A stretch of DNA of 64,000 nt from Maylandia zebra (taxonomy: Eukaryota; Chordata; Actinopteri; Cichliformes; Cichlidae): the NCBI RefSeq assembly GCF_041146795.1, contig NC_135177.1, positions 7,232,560-7,296,559 on the forward strand, in the 5' to 3' direction. Under the pieces are notes generated by a model. That model saw nothing but the letters and a program-made list of their open reading frames with translations, made no database searches and was not told the DNA's origin. Each line of letters starts with the position of its first letter. The stretch's first letter is position 1. Below are positions 1 through 20,774 of the stretch, one piece after another. Both the position numbers and the translations under genes were made by a program.

Positions 1-1332
1 GACTTGGGTCTGCAATCACAGACATTGCTAAAAGCTGAGCCGTGTTACCCTCGTTAAGACCACACTGGACTTGTAACGTTGTGATTTCTACTTCATTAAG
101 GACAGCCTCTTGAGATAGGCCATCTTGTTTTCAACGGGGTCCATATGGGAGTGAAAGTACAAAATATGCCAGCTAGGATATTAATATGAGCAAATAAGAC
201 ACGAATCATTATTTGAACAGGGTGTAATGAGTTTAAGTTTTCACATATTTTAGATTCTAATGGCTATAACCCCTACAGCTTACTATTCATTTTCCAGATA
301 TTTTCTTGAATGTGAAATATTATTTACAATTACAGTCAGCATAAGATTAGAGTATATAATATGTTTATTGATTTGAGGGTACATCCTTTGCTCATTATCA
401 CCAAAAGCTCATTTCCATCAAACTTGTAGGATCAACCAATCACGGCTTTTGAAATGATGACTCATACCTAGCAACGGGGTCAACCACACCTCCTCACTGA
501 GAAGGGTTTTCCATCCATTCCTTGCTCAGAGTTCACTGAAAATGTTCTGGAATCACTTCTAAGCTAAAACTCCTGGCAAGGAATTTTTAGGTTAAGTTAG
601 GAGCTCTCTGAGAGGATTCTCAGAATCTTTAGGGATACGGGCCCTGGACCGCAAACACTGATATCACAAGTTCCAGGAAGACAATAGAGAAATTGTCTTT
701 CTCGAGAGGTTATGAATCTGAACGATGTTTGTTAAGCAGATCAGTCTCCAAATCATTTGACTGTACTGCCTTTTCCTTCCAGCGCATCTAAGCCAGTTAA
801 GTGTGTTTGCGGAGATTTTATAGAGTAATTAAATCCATGTACTTTTGGTGCTGTGTGCACTCAGGGTCCACAGAGCTATTTTTATTTTCCATGGAAAGTT
901 CCATTAGTTTTAAAAAAGGAGTGATCAACGTAACGTCTGAGGGGCTTGCTTACATTTTTGCTTCATATCAGGCGAAGCTACTAAAGGAGACAGCAGCTAG
1001 CTCATCTGTGTAGCTGATAGTCCAAATATGAACTTGTGCTTTATAAAGAAAAACAGACACATTTGATTTTACTAGTTGATAACACAGCACAGGTCTAAAC
1101 TGAGCAACTCTTCAGTGGAAAAATGTATGCAACAGTCGCCCTTGCAAAACTTTTTTTCATTGAATGTCTCACACTAATAGACATTTGTTCTTCGTGGATG
1201 TGTAACATGACTCATGGAGTTATGGGAAAATACAAAGATGGTTGCAGCGGTTAACGCTAAAAGCACTAGAAAATACATTATTACTTTTGTCACATCTCAA
1301 AATCAAGCTCGTTGTCTTCTCTGTGTTCCCAG
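1..1332. other. Non-coding DNA upstream of ncald coding exon 1
   Basis: I see no supported gene here. Vertebrate NCALD genes have non-coding 5' exons far upstream of the start codon, so this is probably the last part of a 5' UTR intron. A plausible acceptor, a pyrimidine-rich tract followed by AG at 1331-1332, lies 32 bases before the ATG at 1365. A 70-codon open frame at 801-1013 has no recognisable family features. Confidence 0.5.
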
Positions 1333-1343
1333 CTGTGAGCTGA

Positions 1344-9606
<8,263 letters not shown>

Positions 9607-12600
9607 ATCTGAGGCATCGACACAACCTGTAAGGCTCCTTTAAGCAGTAAAATTCACTTCTGTCTCTGTCTTTGAAGTTAAAGTTAAGTTAAATGTAAAT
9701 TTAAACTTGAGAGTGTAAAAAAGAAACACCGATCCAACAAAGAGTGCTCAGTTTAGAGTCGTGCTGTTCGCGCTGACGGTGCTGCTGTGTGGTCGGATCG
9801 GTGGAGGGCTGAGGTTCAACCTCAGGAACAAACGCGCTTCTCCTACGAGCGGTTTTGCCTTGCAGGCAGAGAAGACGTCTGCTGGAGGGAATCTATTCCG
9901 AGGCTGCGTGCGCAGTGTAGGATGTGGGATGGGTCATCCACAGTGTCAGTGACTTTGTGGCTGCATGTAATTCATGGACTGACATGAGAGACTTTGTAGG
10001 AGGTGGCCTGGTATTTTGGAGCAGGTGCTGATGCTCAGAAGAAGCTTCTTCTTTTTAAAGCCCCCGTGTGTAGGATAGCTACAATGTTTCTGTGAGCACC
10101 TCTCTCTTTTTTTCTGTCTTGATGGTTCTGAGCTTTCAGCAGGACCTGCGGCACTACAAGACAAACCTTCCCGGTGTCAGCTGTAACTTCGAGAGCCAAG
10201 AATCAGATAATGTGAAGAGGAGATCTGTGAGTCAACAGATGAGTTACAACAGCAATCTGACAGCAGAGTGTCACAAGATGAGGTTGTGGTGTGTTGAAAT
10301 CAGTGGAGAAAGAGAAGCCTGGCAGTTCTCAGTGTTTGTGTATAGCACTGTGAGAATCATTGTCGTGTCATCATCACCTCTGCACTCTTCCCTGCAGCTG
10401 ACAGCTGATGATGATTTCTGTAGGTTTCCCCAGCCGTCCTTTCTCACAGAGCTGCTGTAGAGCATAACCAGACAGAATTTTTCATGCTAAAAGCTTTAAG
10501 ATGTTGGAAGATTCTTCCAAATGTATTTTGCACAGAAAAAACACTGCAGACTTTATTCTCAATCACCTGGATAATATGAATTAAAATATATCAAAACTCT
10601 TTTTGCTGTTTCACAGCCTACAGTCATTTGTTGAAGTTTCCAGCAAGCCTCACACACGTCTCCTGAGCAATCCCAGCACATTCTTCTTTGGAGAATCTCT
10701 CAAGCTCCTCCATATTTCATGGTCTTCAGTTCACCCCACAGATTTTCAGTATGGGCTTTGTGCAAGAAAGCCATTAATGTTCACATTGGTCTTCCGGAGG
10801 TAGTTCTTCATCAGTTGTTGTGTTGAATGTCAAAGCGATGACCCAGAGCCGGTTTTGCTGGTGACTGCTTGAAGTTTTCTCTGAAAATCTTCACATAGGC
10901 TTCTTTCTTCATGATTCCTTCCACATTGAAAGGATTCCCAGTTCCAGATGCACTGAAGCATCCCAAAGAGTGTTACCAAAGAGCTCTAGTTTCATCTCAT
11001 CTTTCCAAAGCGGATGTTTCCAGTAAGCATAATCTTCTTCCGTGTTGTCCTTAACATACTTGACTCAGGCTTGAAGTTGTTCTCTTCTGCAGAAGTGGAG
11101 TTTTTCTTGGTCTGCAACCTCACAGTCCATTCCTGTGCAGAGTTCCAGTGATTGACTTATTCTGGGGACTAATAATGTTGGTTGTGATCATTTTTGTTTT
11201 TTCGGAAATAATTCTGTTAATGTGTGCAAATATAAATGCTATGCTATTTTAAAAATCCATTGCTTTAAAAAACTTTAAATTTTAATAGTTGTGGCTGTGA
11301 CTGACAGATGAATGTGATACATTAGCTCAAATAAATGTCAAACAACTGGCATTTTTGTGCCAGCTGAGCGTTGGATTGACCAAAGAGATCCTGCAGACTG
11401 ATAAACAAAGCTCTGGACTCAGAACTGAAACTGGTTGTGCCAACAAAGGGCAAAAAAACAATGCATCCTGTCTACATCCTGTGAGATTGTGGTGATACCC
11501 ATACGCAGACTCCTTTTCCCCTCCCATCTTTAGCTGTGAATAGATGTGGACATGCCGTTATTCTCATCACTGGATCACAGTTTGCACCTCAGGTTATTAG
11601 ACTGAATTAATTAGACTGATTAAAACAACATCAAAGGATAAAAGGAATTTGACTCTCGTGAAGCAGAGAGAAGGAAACACGTTAGTCTCAATCTGGAACC
11701 ATGAACGGAAATCTAACTACCGAAGGAAAAAGCAACGGGGGGGTTCTACCTGGGATAAATATTCAAACTGCAAACGAGAAGCAAAAACAACACTTCACAC
11801 TAAGAAAACAAGCTATTGCACACGACTGCAGCTATTTATGGCACCCACAGCCACCAACGATAACAAGACGCCCAATAAATGCAGAGCACGCAAATATTTT
11901 TGTAGTCAGGCTTTTGAATTTGCAAGTAAATGCTAGAATAGGTAGGTGTGTTTGCAAGAAAAAAGTATAATACGAAATTCAAGCCCCTTAAGAAGAATCC
12001 TCTGTTAAGTTCTTTCTCATCAAATGTCTCTCCTCCACTTCGCCTTATCAGCAAAACATTAGAAACGTGTTGTGAAGCATGTGTGAGGGCGCACATTACT
12101 CCTTCATAATAAGAGTTCACGTGTGGAAGAACACACTTACTGTTGTTATTGTTGTTGTTTTGAACTTCTGGCCTCTTGTGTTGTTGCCAGTTAATAGCAG
12201 TCCAAGTTCAGCACAGTACAAAACAAAACTGAACCGACAAACGACCAGTGAGAGAAAGTTAACGCGAGGAAGCACGAAATGTACCGTGAGCGAGTACGGC
12301 CTGTTCTGAAAATGAATTAGCAGATGTATCTGGTAGTAATTATATTTAATTCAATTAAAACAGAATTAAATGCTCTGTTTTAATTCACTGTCATAAACAG
12401 ATCGAGAGGCTCTCAGTCGACGTAACCCTCTGGAATCAAACGGCGCGTCCAAGTCACATGACCAATTTAAGATGAGCTAGCAGCAAGACGCAGCCTCGCT
12501 GAGTCTCTGTTTCAGCTTGTGTTGAAAGTGCAAACATCAAACTGTAACAGCGCAGTTATAAGGAGTTTCATGCAAACAATAATAGACATGCTGATGTTGT

Positions 12601-15060
12601 CTCTGCTGTGGACACGTTTGTAACAGGGGCTTTTTAGACATTTTCTCATGTGATAATGATACGCTTCAACTATGTAAAGTAATACATACAAAAGCAAAAA
12701 TGTTCTGAAACACATTCAGCGTTTTATTGTAGATAATCTCAAAAGAGTTTGGGGTTTCAGGTATTTATTTTAGTTTAATATTGCAAAGCACTGTTTGCCA
12801 CCAGTGGCTGGTGCTGCTCTCCGCAGCTGCAGGGTGGGATTAGGGCTAGCACATCTGATCACTTACACCTCGCAGGGTTAACAGAATATTGACTGCAATC
12901 TTATCAACCTAGCCTGGCGTAATCTGCTCTAAAATGTGATAGCATATTCAAGTATGTAGGATTTTGTTTCCGGTCAGCAAACCGGGAAAAATGGGAAAAA
13001 GATTAGAGATTTAATTTAGATATGAGATAACGTGGGATTGCATCTCAACTGCTTTTATATTACCTGTAACAACACCAGCCTGCAACACATGGTTGAAGAA
13101 GTGGGAAGAAGCCCGGAAGTGTTGATCAAAAACGCTTCCATATTTTGAACATGTCAGCACCTGTGTGTGACTGTTGATCTTCATTTGTGTCTCCACAGTG
13201 CTTCTTTGGGGTGCTAAATGCCCACAACTCTCCACTGTGGAGAGTCTGATGATGAAGATTGACAGGATGATGAGGATGAAGAAGACAGGCCTTTCAATGT
13301 GCACTGAGGACTTTCACACAGGAGATGGCCACAGGAGCTACACTCTCAAATTTCCCAGCCCTCCCACACCCCTCTGTCAAGCCGTTTATCCGAAACCCTC
13401 CGAACTCCAACTAAGACTGATGTCCCATCAGGTTATTAAACCCCACTGATTGTAATTGCATTCCTCAGTTCTCCTATAGGCATTTCCAAGTTTAAAGAAG
13501 GTTTACAGTAGGTTGTACATACGCAGTATAAACTGGAGTCTCTGTATCAGTGTCTTTGCTTGACTCTCTGTAACCCCCCCAGGCTCCGGCCAGGGCCGCA
13601 CAGAGCCTCCATCACTCTAACATGTATAATAGACAGAGTGTGCACAAGACCACGAGAGAGATGATGGTGTTTAGTACTGTAGGCAAGATCATTTTTATCT
13701 GCAGAGAAGACCTGTGAAGTTTGTCCTTCACTCGGAACGAGTACCGCTTTCCTCTTTTCTACTGTGAGAGTGTGTACGTGTGTTTGTGTATTTTTTTTTT
13801 CTTTTTTTGCAGACTTGATAGACTTTGTTTCATATTTTGTGCTGGGCCAACAAGAACATGTGATATTACGCTACTATGCATAAGCACCCTGATCAGTAGT
13901 TTTCATTTTGTGAGGTCTCGCTGAAGGATAGAAAGCGTCCCTCTGCTCCGTTGTCTGTGTTTCGCAGCGGCAACGCCGAGGCCGTCACCGCGCGCTAGCT
14001 TAAGGCAGAAATAGAAAAGTAGTCTTAACAAGTATTTGAGTACCGTGTAGATATTTTAAAGTGCATCTCTACATTTGTATAGCAAACCCATGTAGTCCAG
14101 AGCGCTCAGTGCTCAATGAACAAACGTCGTGAAATATTAATAATAATTTTTTTTTTTTAAATCTTTGTTTATTTAAGCTGTGGCGAGATATCGAGCATGC
14201 AAACCTTTTTTTCTTTTAATTGCGTGAAGAACAAAACCGCTTTTTCTTCACTTTTGATGTTTTTAAAGGCAGCATGTTGAACCAGTTGTCGGGTACGGGG
14301 GGGTAGACTAACATAGCACATATGCATGTGACTTACACGCATGTGTGTGTTCTTAGTGTGTGTTTATGGATATCAAACAAGACGGTAGCGCTATTCAGCC
14401 CTGTGCTCGCTTCTGTGTCGTCAGTGTTATTGACCGAGTGTGGATCGACAAAGCTGACGCGTCTGTAGGTTTACAGAAGAAGCTCTTTAGGTTGACTTCC
14501 CTGCACAACATCAGTGAGGCAACTGTAAACAAGCACTAAGCTATCAGAGCTGAGAGCTCCATCATTAAATCACCATCCAATCGTGTCTCCAACACGGCGC
14601 CACGTGACACACCGTGAGCAGCGGCCCCACAGTCTCACACGCAGGATAAATATCATAATTTCAATCCGTGCTCCTCTCCTTTGTCTCTCTATTCTTCACT
14701 CTGCTTTCAAAGAAAACCTGAAAAGAGAAAAACCAAACTTCTCCACCCCTGAATGTAACCCCGCCCTCCTCCAGGCCCCAGCCGAGCCGTTTCAGTAACT
14801 GCAACATGTTCCAATTAGAAAAAGCTTTGAATGTTCAGTATAATAACTGCTGTTTGGTTTTTTTATGTAAAGAGAAAAAAGATGCAGAGCAACAAACAGA
14901 ATCACAACTACTGCAATGATACTGTCATAATGTGTCACATTTATTATTTTTTTATGATTTTTTTTTTTTTAAGAAAAACGCTGTCATGTGGATCGTTTCT
15001 GTTAAAACGTAAAGAAAGCATCTTGTGGTCAGGTGCCAAATAAAATAAAAAAAACAGTAT
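9607..15060 (+). other. ncald: ncald 3' UTR and downstream DNA (ends uncertain)
   Basis: This follows the ncald stop at 9604-9606. NCALD transcripts usually have long 3' UTRs, so much of this may be transcribed. AATAAA hexamers occur near 11328, 11870 and 15039. I cannot tell which is used. The Tc1/mariner relic at about 10600-11160 lies inside. No other gene is supported. Confidence 0.4.
10600..11160 (-). mobile_element. Tc1/mariner transposase relic
   Basis: On the minus strand, broken frames give Tc1-type transposase words such as KLELFGN next to DASVHLELG, from about 11010 down to 10940. The plus strand shows the mirror text CTTCATGATTCCTTCCAC and AAAGAGCTCTAGTTTCATC, which recurs in fish Tc1/mariner elements. 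No frame stays open through it, and a segment seems missing near 10970. No inverted repeats or target duplications were found. It is an old, inactive copy in or just beyond the ncald 3' UTR. Confidence 0.55.
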
Positions 15061-17998
15061 TGTATAAATTTATACTGTACAATTGTTCAGCGTTGAACAA
15101 AATGTTTGTAATTGTTGCATTTTGTAGGTTTTGTATGGTATATTGTATTTAGTGACTACAGATTTGGAACACAGGATTCTGTTTTCTTCTTTTGGGGTCA
15201 AATTCAAAGGCAAGAATTAAATTTACAATATATTGTGTGCAAGTAATCATGTGGTGTTTGCTTAATTGTGGAATATTGTGGAATTAGATGATTAAAGTAT
15301 TTAGGTTGTTACTTTTTCACCTCAGTGGCATCCTTGACTCACCACTCAAACCAGTGTTCCTACCTGCAAATAACTGTATCTCAGGCACTTTGTTACTGGC
15401 AGCCTGTTACCATCTTTAGTTGAGTCAACATAACATTACAAGATATTATTCGAGATAATCACTAATGAGGTGATTCCCAATAAGCTAATAGCAAAATGTT
15501 TGGGATATCTTTACACCTCAGAGCTCGAGATTGTTGCACATTCACAACTACCTTTCATTGCAAGGCATCACCAGATGCAATCTTTCTGCAAAGCCTGACT
15601 TGGGCTGATTGCAAACACTCTCAGAGACATTGTTGGAGGTTTGGAAAAAATTACTGTCTAATTCATAAACATGTTGCCATCAGTCAATGAGCACAACTTG
15701 AGGGGACTCAATTCAACTGGCTGCTAGCTGGTTGAATTCTGGTTATATTCCTAAAGTGCTAATATTGCTGTGCAATGTGATGCAAAGACCACTAGGCAAC
15801 TGTTAATCATGCTAGCATAGTCAAAAACCTCAGAAACCACTGAGGTGTACACCTGTAGCCAGTATTTTATGATATGACTAAAAATGCCAATGGAGTCACC
15901 GATTAAAGATTTCAGTCTGAACTGAAGTGAGAGATCATCAATATTCTGATACACAGTCACATCACTAGCATGACTACAATTACATACAATTTTTGACCCA
16001 AACTGCTCTTTCTAGGACTGTCTGTACCATTTCCAGCATCCACTGAAAACTACTCCGTTCAGCTTCCTGTCACAGTTAACCTGTCACACTGGCAGAAGCT
16101 CGCTGATCCTGTTGTATAATGTTGCTTCCAGCTGACCTGAGGTCTCCTCAAGGCAGGTACTACTTTACAGAGTTTCTTTAAGGAGGGTTAATAAACTCTG
16201 AAATATGGCTTATGTTTGCATGTTAACAAACACAGAAAAGACTTTTGCAAAGTTACAAGTGCATACTCTAAATCAGCCCAGTGAGCTCCTTTTAGCCTGT
16301 AAGTGACACGTCGTAATAGCTGCAGTTTCAAATCCTTAACATGTGAAAGGAAACCTTACATATAGACACATCCCTGGATCAGTTAGTTTCCAAGTACACT
16401 GTTTGAAACCACTGTGTATATTTTGACAATAGAAATGTACGACTTTTGTGTAACTCATTAACAATATTTTTTTTTGTGCTACATTTTAAAAACCTTAGAC
16501 TTAGGAAGTTAAAGAATGTGACTGCTTACATTCATTTTAAGGTCATGCTCAGCCTTTTTTATACAGACACCAATTTTTACCATATAATTGCACTATTACC
16601 AAACAAAAGTATAATTAACCTGTAAAAATCAATGTGACCTTTGTGCATAATTAAGTATGTTAATTTGAAATGACCAAAATGTGTTGTGTTAGGTTACAGT
16701 GATCACAACAAAGATCATTCAATTAAAAAAATAAATGAATCAATGACTCCATCCTACCTGACTGCCTCAGGATCCGTTTGGGGTTTGTTTTTGTTAGTTT
16801 GTTTTAATGGTACAGTAACATTAATACACGTACTGTAGATGTGCACTGGTAACCAGTATATGCGTTTGAATGAAAAAGACATGAATAGGATGTGTATGAA
16901 TATGTATGGTGTTTTCCAATTCTTTTTCCAAAAGGCTTTTAAGCAGTGCAGTGTGAACGCTATTGATTATGGTAAACCAGTGTTGTAATAAATTGGCTAC
17001 ACAGGTGTACATATTAGATACTGACTTACATTTCCACTCCTGTAATTACAAATATTTAAATCAATTAACATCTTAAGTTATTCCATTTCCCCTCAGTTTC
17101 TAATTTGGGAGTGTTTATCTCAAGGCTAAGCCGTGGATGGAAGTCAACTGTCTGAAGTGATTTCCTATGAAAATTTCACAAATTACAAACCCTTAAATTA
17201 CCATGATGGTAAGCAGATAAGATAAAGGTGAGATAATTCACCTCTATTGGACACGTCATCTTCATTACAGTGTGAACAGGCAACAGAGCAACAACATCAA
17301 TTGTGATCAGGCCCTTCTACATGTTCAAATTCCAAAGACTTTGAAAACCATGTTCAGGACCTAAAGTTGATCCATCAGTGCGATCTGTCCAAACTGTAAT
17401 ACAGAACATTACATAGAGGCGTCATTTCTCCATTTCACAGCGCCATGTGAGAGTGTTAAAATATGCCTATTAGAAAGCTGTTTTGACATAAAATGAATAA
17501 CAGCTAGAAGATGAGTCTGGTATTAAAACGCAGTTTAAAGGACACCGGTACAACTTGCTCTGACCTATCCCACGTGAGAAGTTCGCTTACAAATGTTTAC
17601 TCAATGGCCTTCTTAAAGTTTTCCCCAGAGAATTATCAGAAAACTGATTCAAAATGCAGAACACCAGTGCTCATTTCTGTTAAGATACTAAATTCATGCA
17701 GTTTTGCCATCCGAACTATGATGTAGCCAATCAGAGGGCTGCTCATAGCATGTGTGATTTTGCCTTCATATTGTGACACTTGGGATGGGTGTAAAACTGA
17801 TTTGGTAACAGTTTTTAACATATCTCGGATGTCTATTTTATCGGTGGAGTTCCTAAATGTTATATTTACATAAATGAGACAGGGAAACCTGAAAACATCA
17901 CACTTCAGGTGACAGTTGTAGCCACTGTTGAGCTGTAAAAACGCACGCTGTAGATTTTGGCAGAAGCAGAAAGAAGTGACTTTATAGAAAACTATTTT
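15061..17998. other. Intergenic DNA between ncald and grhl2
   Basis: This is AT-rich sequence between two convergent genes. I see no exon, RNA gene or recognised repeat in it. Short open frames such as 15496-15690 and 17511-17726 carry no recognisable motif. Confidence 0.5.
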
Positions 17999-18218
17999 TT
18001 TATTTGCACATCGTAAAAATTGTACTTCACTGCATGTGAAGTATATGAAGGATACAGGCAGACGCACCGAGCTGGAACAGGATCGCTCCGCTGCTGTGCT
18101 CTGATCGGCTGCTGCAGCCTCAAAGGAGTAAACGGATAGAGCGGCTGGGCCCTGCGAGTCCCTAACGAATGTCATAAATACTAATGACTGCAGTCTCTTT
18201 AGTGAGAGGAAAAGCAAT

Positions 18219-18272
<54 letters not shown>

Positions 18273-19116
18273 GAAGCAGAACAATTTAACAAGAGCAATT
18301 TAGACCAGAAGTCCTGTTCTATAACGGTGCCTCAATCTAATTATAGATCCCAGGACAGTGGCATGTAGTTACAATCTGGGATAAATAACTGTTATTTTTT
18401 CACTGGCACCAACAGGAAACATTTAGCATGCAGTAAAAATATAACCAATCAAAAAATAATAACATAATGGATGCTAATAAGAGTTAAAGTACCATCACTT
18501 CAGATTAAAGTCGAGACATGTCTAAAATTGATTAGGAAGGTAGCAAGCAAAGAGCAGTGCCACGCGACTCAAAGGTGTTGCAAAGGCTTTTCAAATGCCC
18601 GTCACGTCATTTCAAAGTTTCGATCACAGGAGGAAGTACAGGGAGGATAACAGAAGGTGCAGGAGAAGCCCGGAGCAGTGCTCTGTGCTGTTAATCTGTT
18701 ATGACGTCTTCTTCCTGACACCACAGAGAGCTGCTGCTGTCTTTGTGCGGACCGGGATGAATCCTGTTTTTAGTGACAGCTGGGCAAAAAGGGTTCACAA
18801 CTGCATTCCTGCCAGCTGGTAAGGTTGCTAGGAAAGATCAAAAGATTTTTCCTAACCTAAAAACAAATCCACAAGTTTTCAACGTTTGCTGAGCCTGTGT
18901 CCCCAGAGCCAAGGGCCAATGTTCAAAATGATCCATGCAGGACAGGAAAGCCTGCAGAGACTCCCGTGTGATTTCAAAGAACAGTTTGGCTCCAGCATAC
19001 AACACTGATAACAGCGTTCATGAGTCTGTGCACATGAAATGGATAAAGAGTCACCAAGCACTGATCAACCTCCGTCTGGAGCATAATGAGTATGACAGTG
19101 CAGGGGTTAGTAGCCA
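17999..19116 (-). other. grhl2: Probable grhl2 3' UTR
   Basis: This follows the grhl2 stop (19117-19119 on the minus strand). A minus-strand AATAAA lies at 18004-17999 and is the first hexamer of that kind I noticed downstream, so a UTR of about 1.1 kb is possible. It contains the (CA)n tract at 18221-18269. The UTR end is a guess. Confidence 0.3.
18221..18269. repeat. (AC)n microsatellite
   Basis: This is an uninterrupted AC dinucleotide run of about 49 bases. On the minus strand it would lie in the likely grhl2 3' UTR, read as GT repeats. Confidence 0.95.
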
Positions 19117-20704
19117 TCAGATCTCCGACAGAGTCACACGCCAGGAGTCTGCTGAGCTCTCGATAGCCAGGATGAAGGTGTCCTCATTGGAGTATTGCTG
19201 GATGATGTTGTCATCCATGTTCACCAGGAGCCTGGGAAAGACAGTAAACACATTTAACGGTAATAACTGATCTGGTCAGCTCATGTCTCTATTGCAAATT
19301 GATTTCTACATACATGATCCCTCGGCTGTTCTTCACACGGCTTCCCTACAACTTCATTTAATTTCAAAGTTTTGTCCTGAAGTTTGGTTTATGCTAAAAT
19401 ATGCCTTCTAAATGTAAGACGGGCATATTTATTCATCTCTTCTTCTCCTCGTTAGCAAGGGTTACTGACACTGGTTGGCATGTAAAGCTACCTTAAGCCA
19501 ACAAGCAAACAGACATGGAAGCAAGTGAAAAGCAGAAGAAACTGTTTTTATTGAGTTGGACTCACCCTTTTTTGCTTTTTTGGTAAACCTTGGCTATCTT
19601 TTCAACAGGCACCGCATATTTCTCAGAGATCTGTGAAGACAAAGTAGATGTTAACAAAACTGAATCTCTCTCTCTCTCCCCATTTATACATGCATGAATT
19701 CAATTCTTGCGACTATTCCGGTTTCAGAAAAGTGTAAGATGTAAGAAGGATCAGAAATAACTACTTCTCACATCTTCAGTCTCAGAAAACACTTTCCTGA
19801 TGAGTTTATGGTCTCAATCCCTAGTTTCACATCTTAAAGCGAAGAACATTACTAGCCAAAAGGAGGATAAAGCACAGGTCTATCTTGCGACTGTTGGATC
19901 CACTGCTCATTTTGTGACGTCTGGTTTGAAGAAGCTAACAAGGTAACAACCAAGATGCTCCAGATGATGCTTCAAAAACAGGGCTTTGCAAACCAACAGG
20001 TCACATTAGCTTTGACCCATCTACAAACCGTTTGGCAGTGAACTATTGGTTTGTAGAAGTAATGACTTCTGTTTTGTAAGCAATGTATTCTCAGTACTCA
20101 CAGCCTCCATCAGAGCTTTGAGGGTTGGGCTGCGCAGCATCAGAGCATCAAACACTTCATCACACTCCTTCCTCACATATAGTAGAACTGGAAAAGTCAA
20201 GGTATAGGAAGACAATATTAGGTCAAACCACGACACCAACAAGGACAAGAACTCTTAATGAGAAATAAGTTACCTTTTCTTTCTGGTTCCACTCTGGACT
20301 TCTTTAGTGCAGGTGGACAGAGGTCTTCCTGGCCAACACATGAAACCCTCTTCATTAAAACACCTCTGATGAACACACATGCAGAAACACGTGTCATTTT
20401 ATGGGAATGCTCTTGGTTCCCTGACATGTAACAGTTTGTTTCTTCTAAGGTAGAAACAAGGATAAAAACAAAATTAGCCTTTGTCCAACCTTCTGTAATC
20501 TTCTCACCATGGAGAGACCCTCAACAATAAACTCAAGGTCTAAGCGTGTGGAGCAGTGTGCACTAACACAAAGCCACTGTGGGACTCACCCATTTCGATC
20601 AACTTCTTCAGTGTTGAAAGCAAACACCTGCAAACAAAATAAAAAAATAAAAATTAAAAAAAAACCATTATGTCAATTCTGTCTTCACTAAAATGTCAAA
20701 ACGA

Positions 20705-20774
<70 letters not shown>

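Noticed and set aside
17636-18217. Minus-strand open frame of 193 codons near the grhl2 3' end
   Set aside because: The composition is odd, there is no recognisable domain, and it lies in likely 3' UTR or intergenic DNA. I saw no supporting splice or promoter context, so it is treated as chance.
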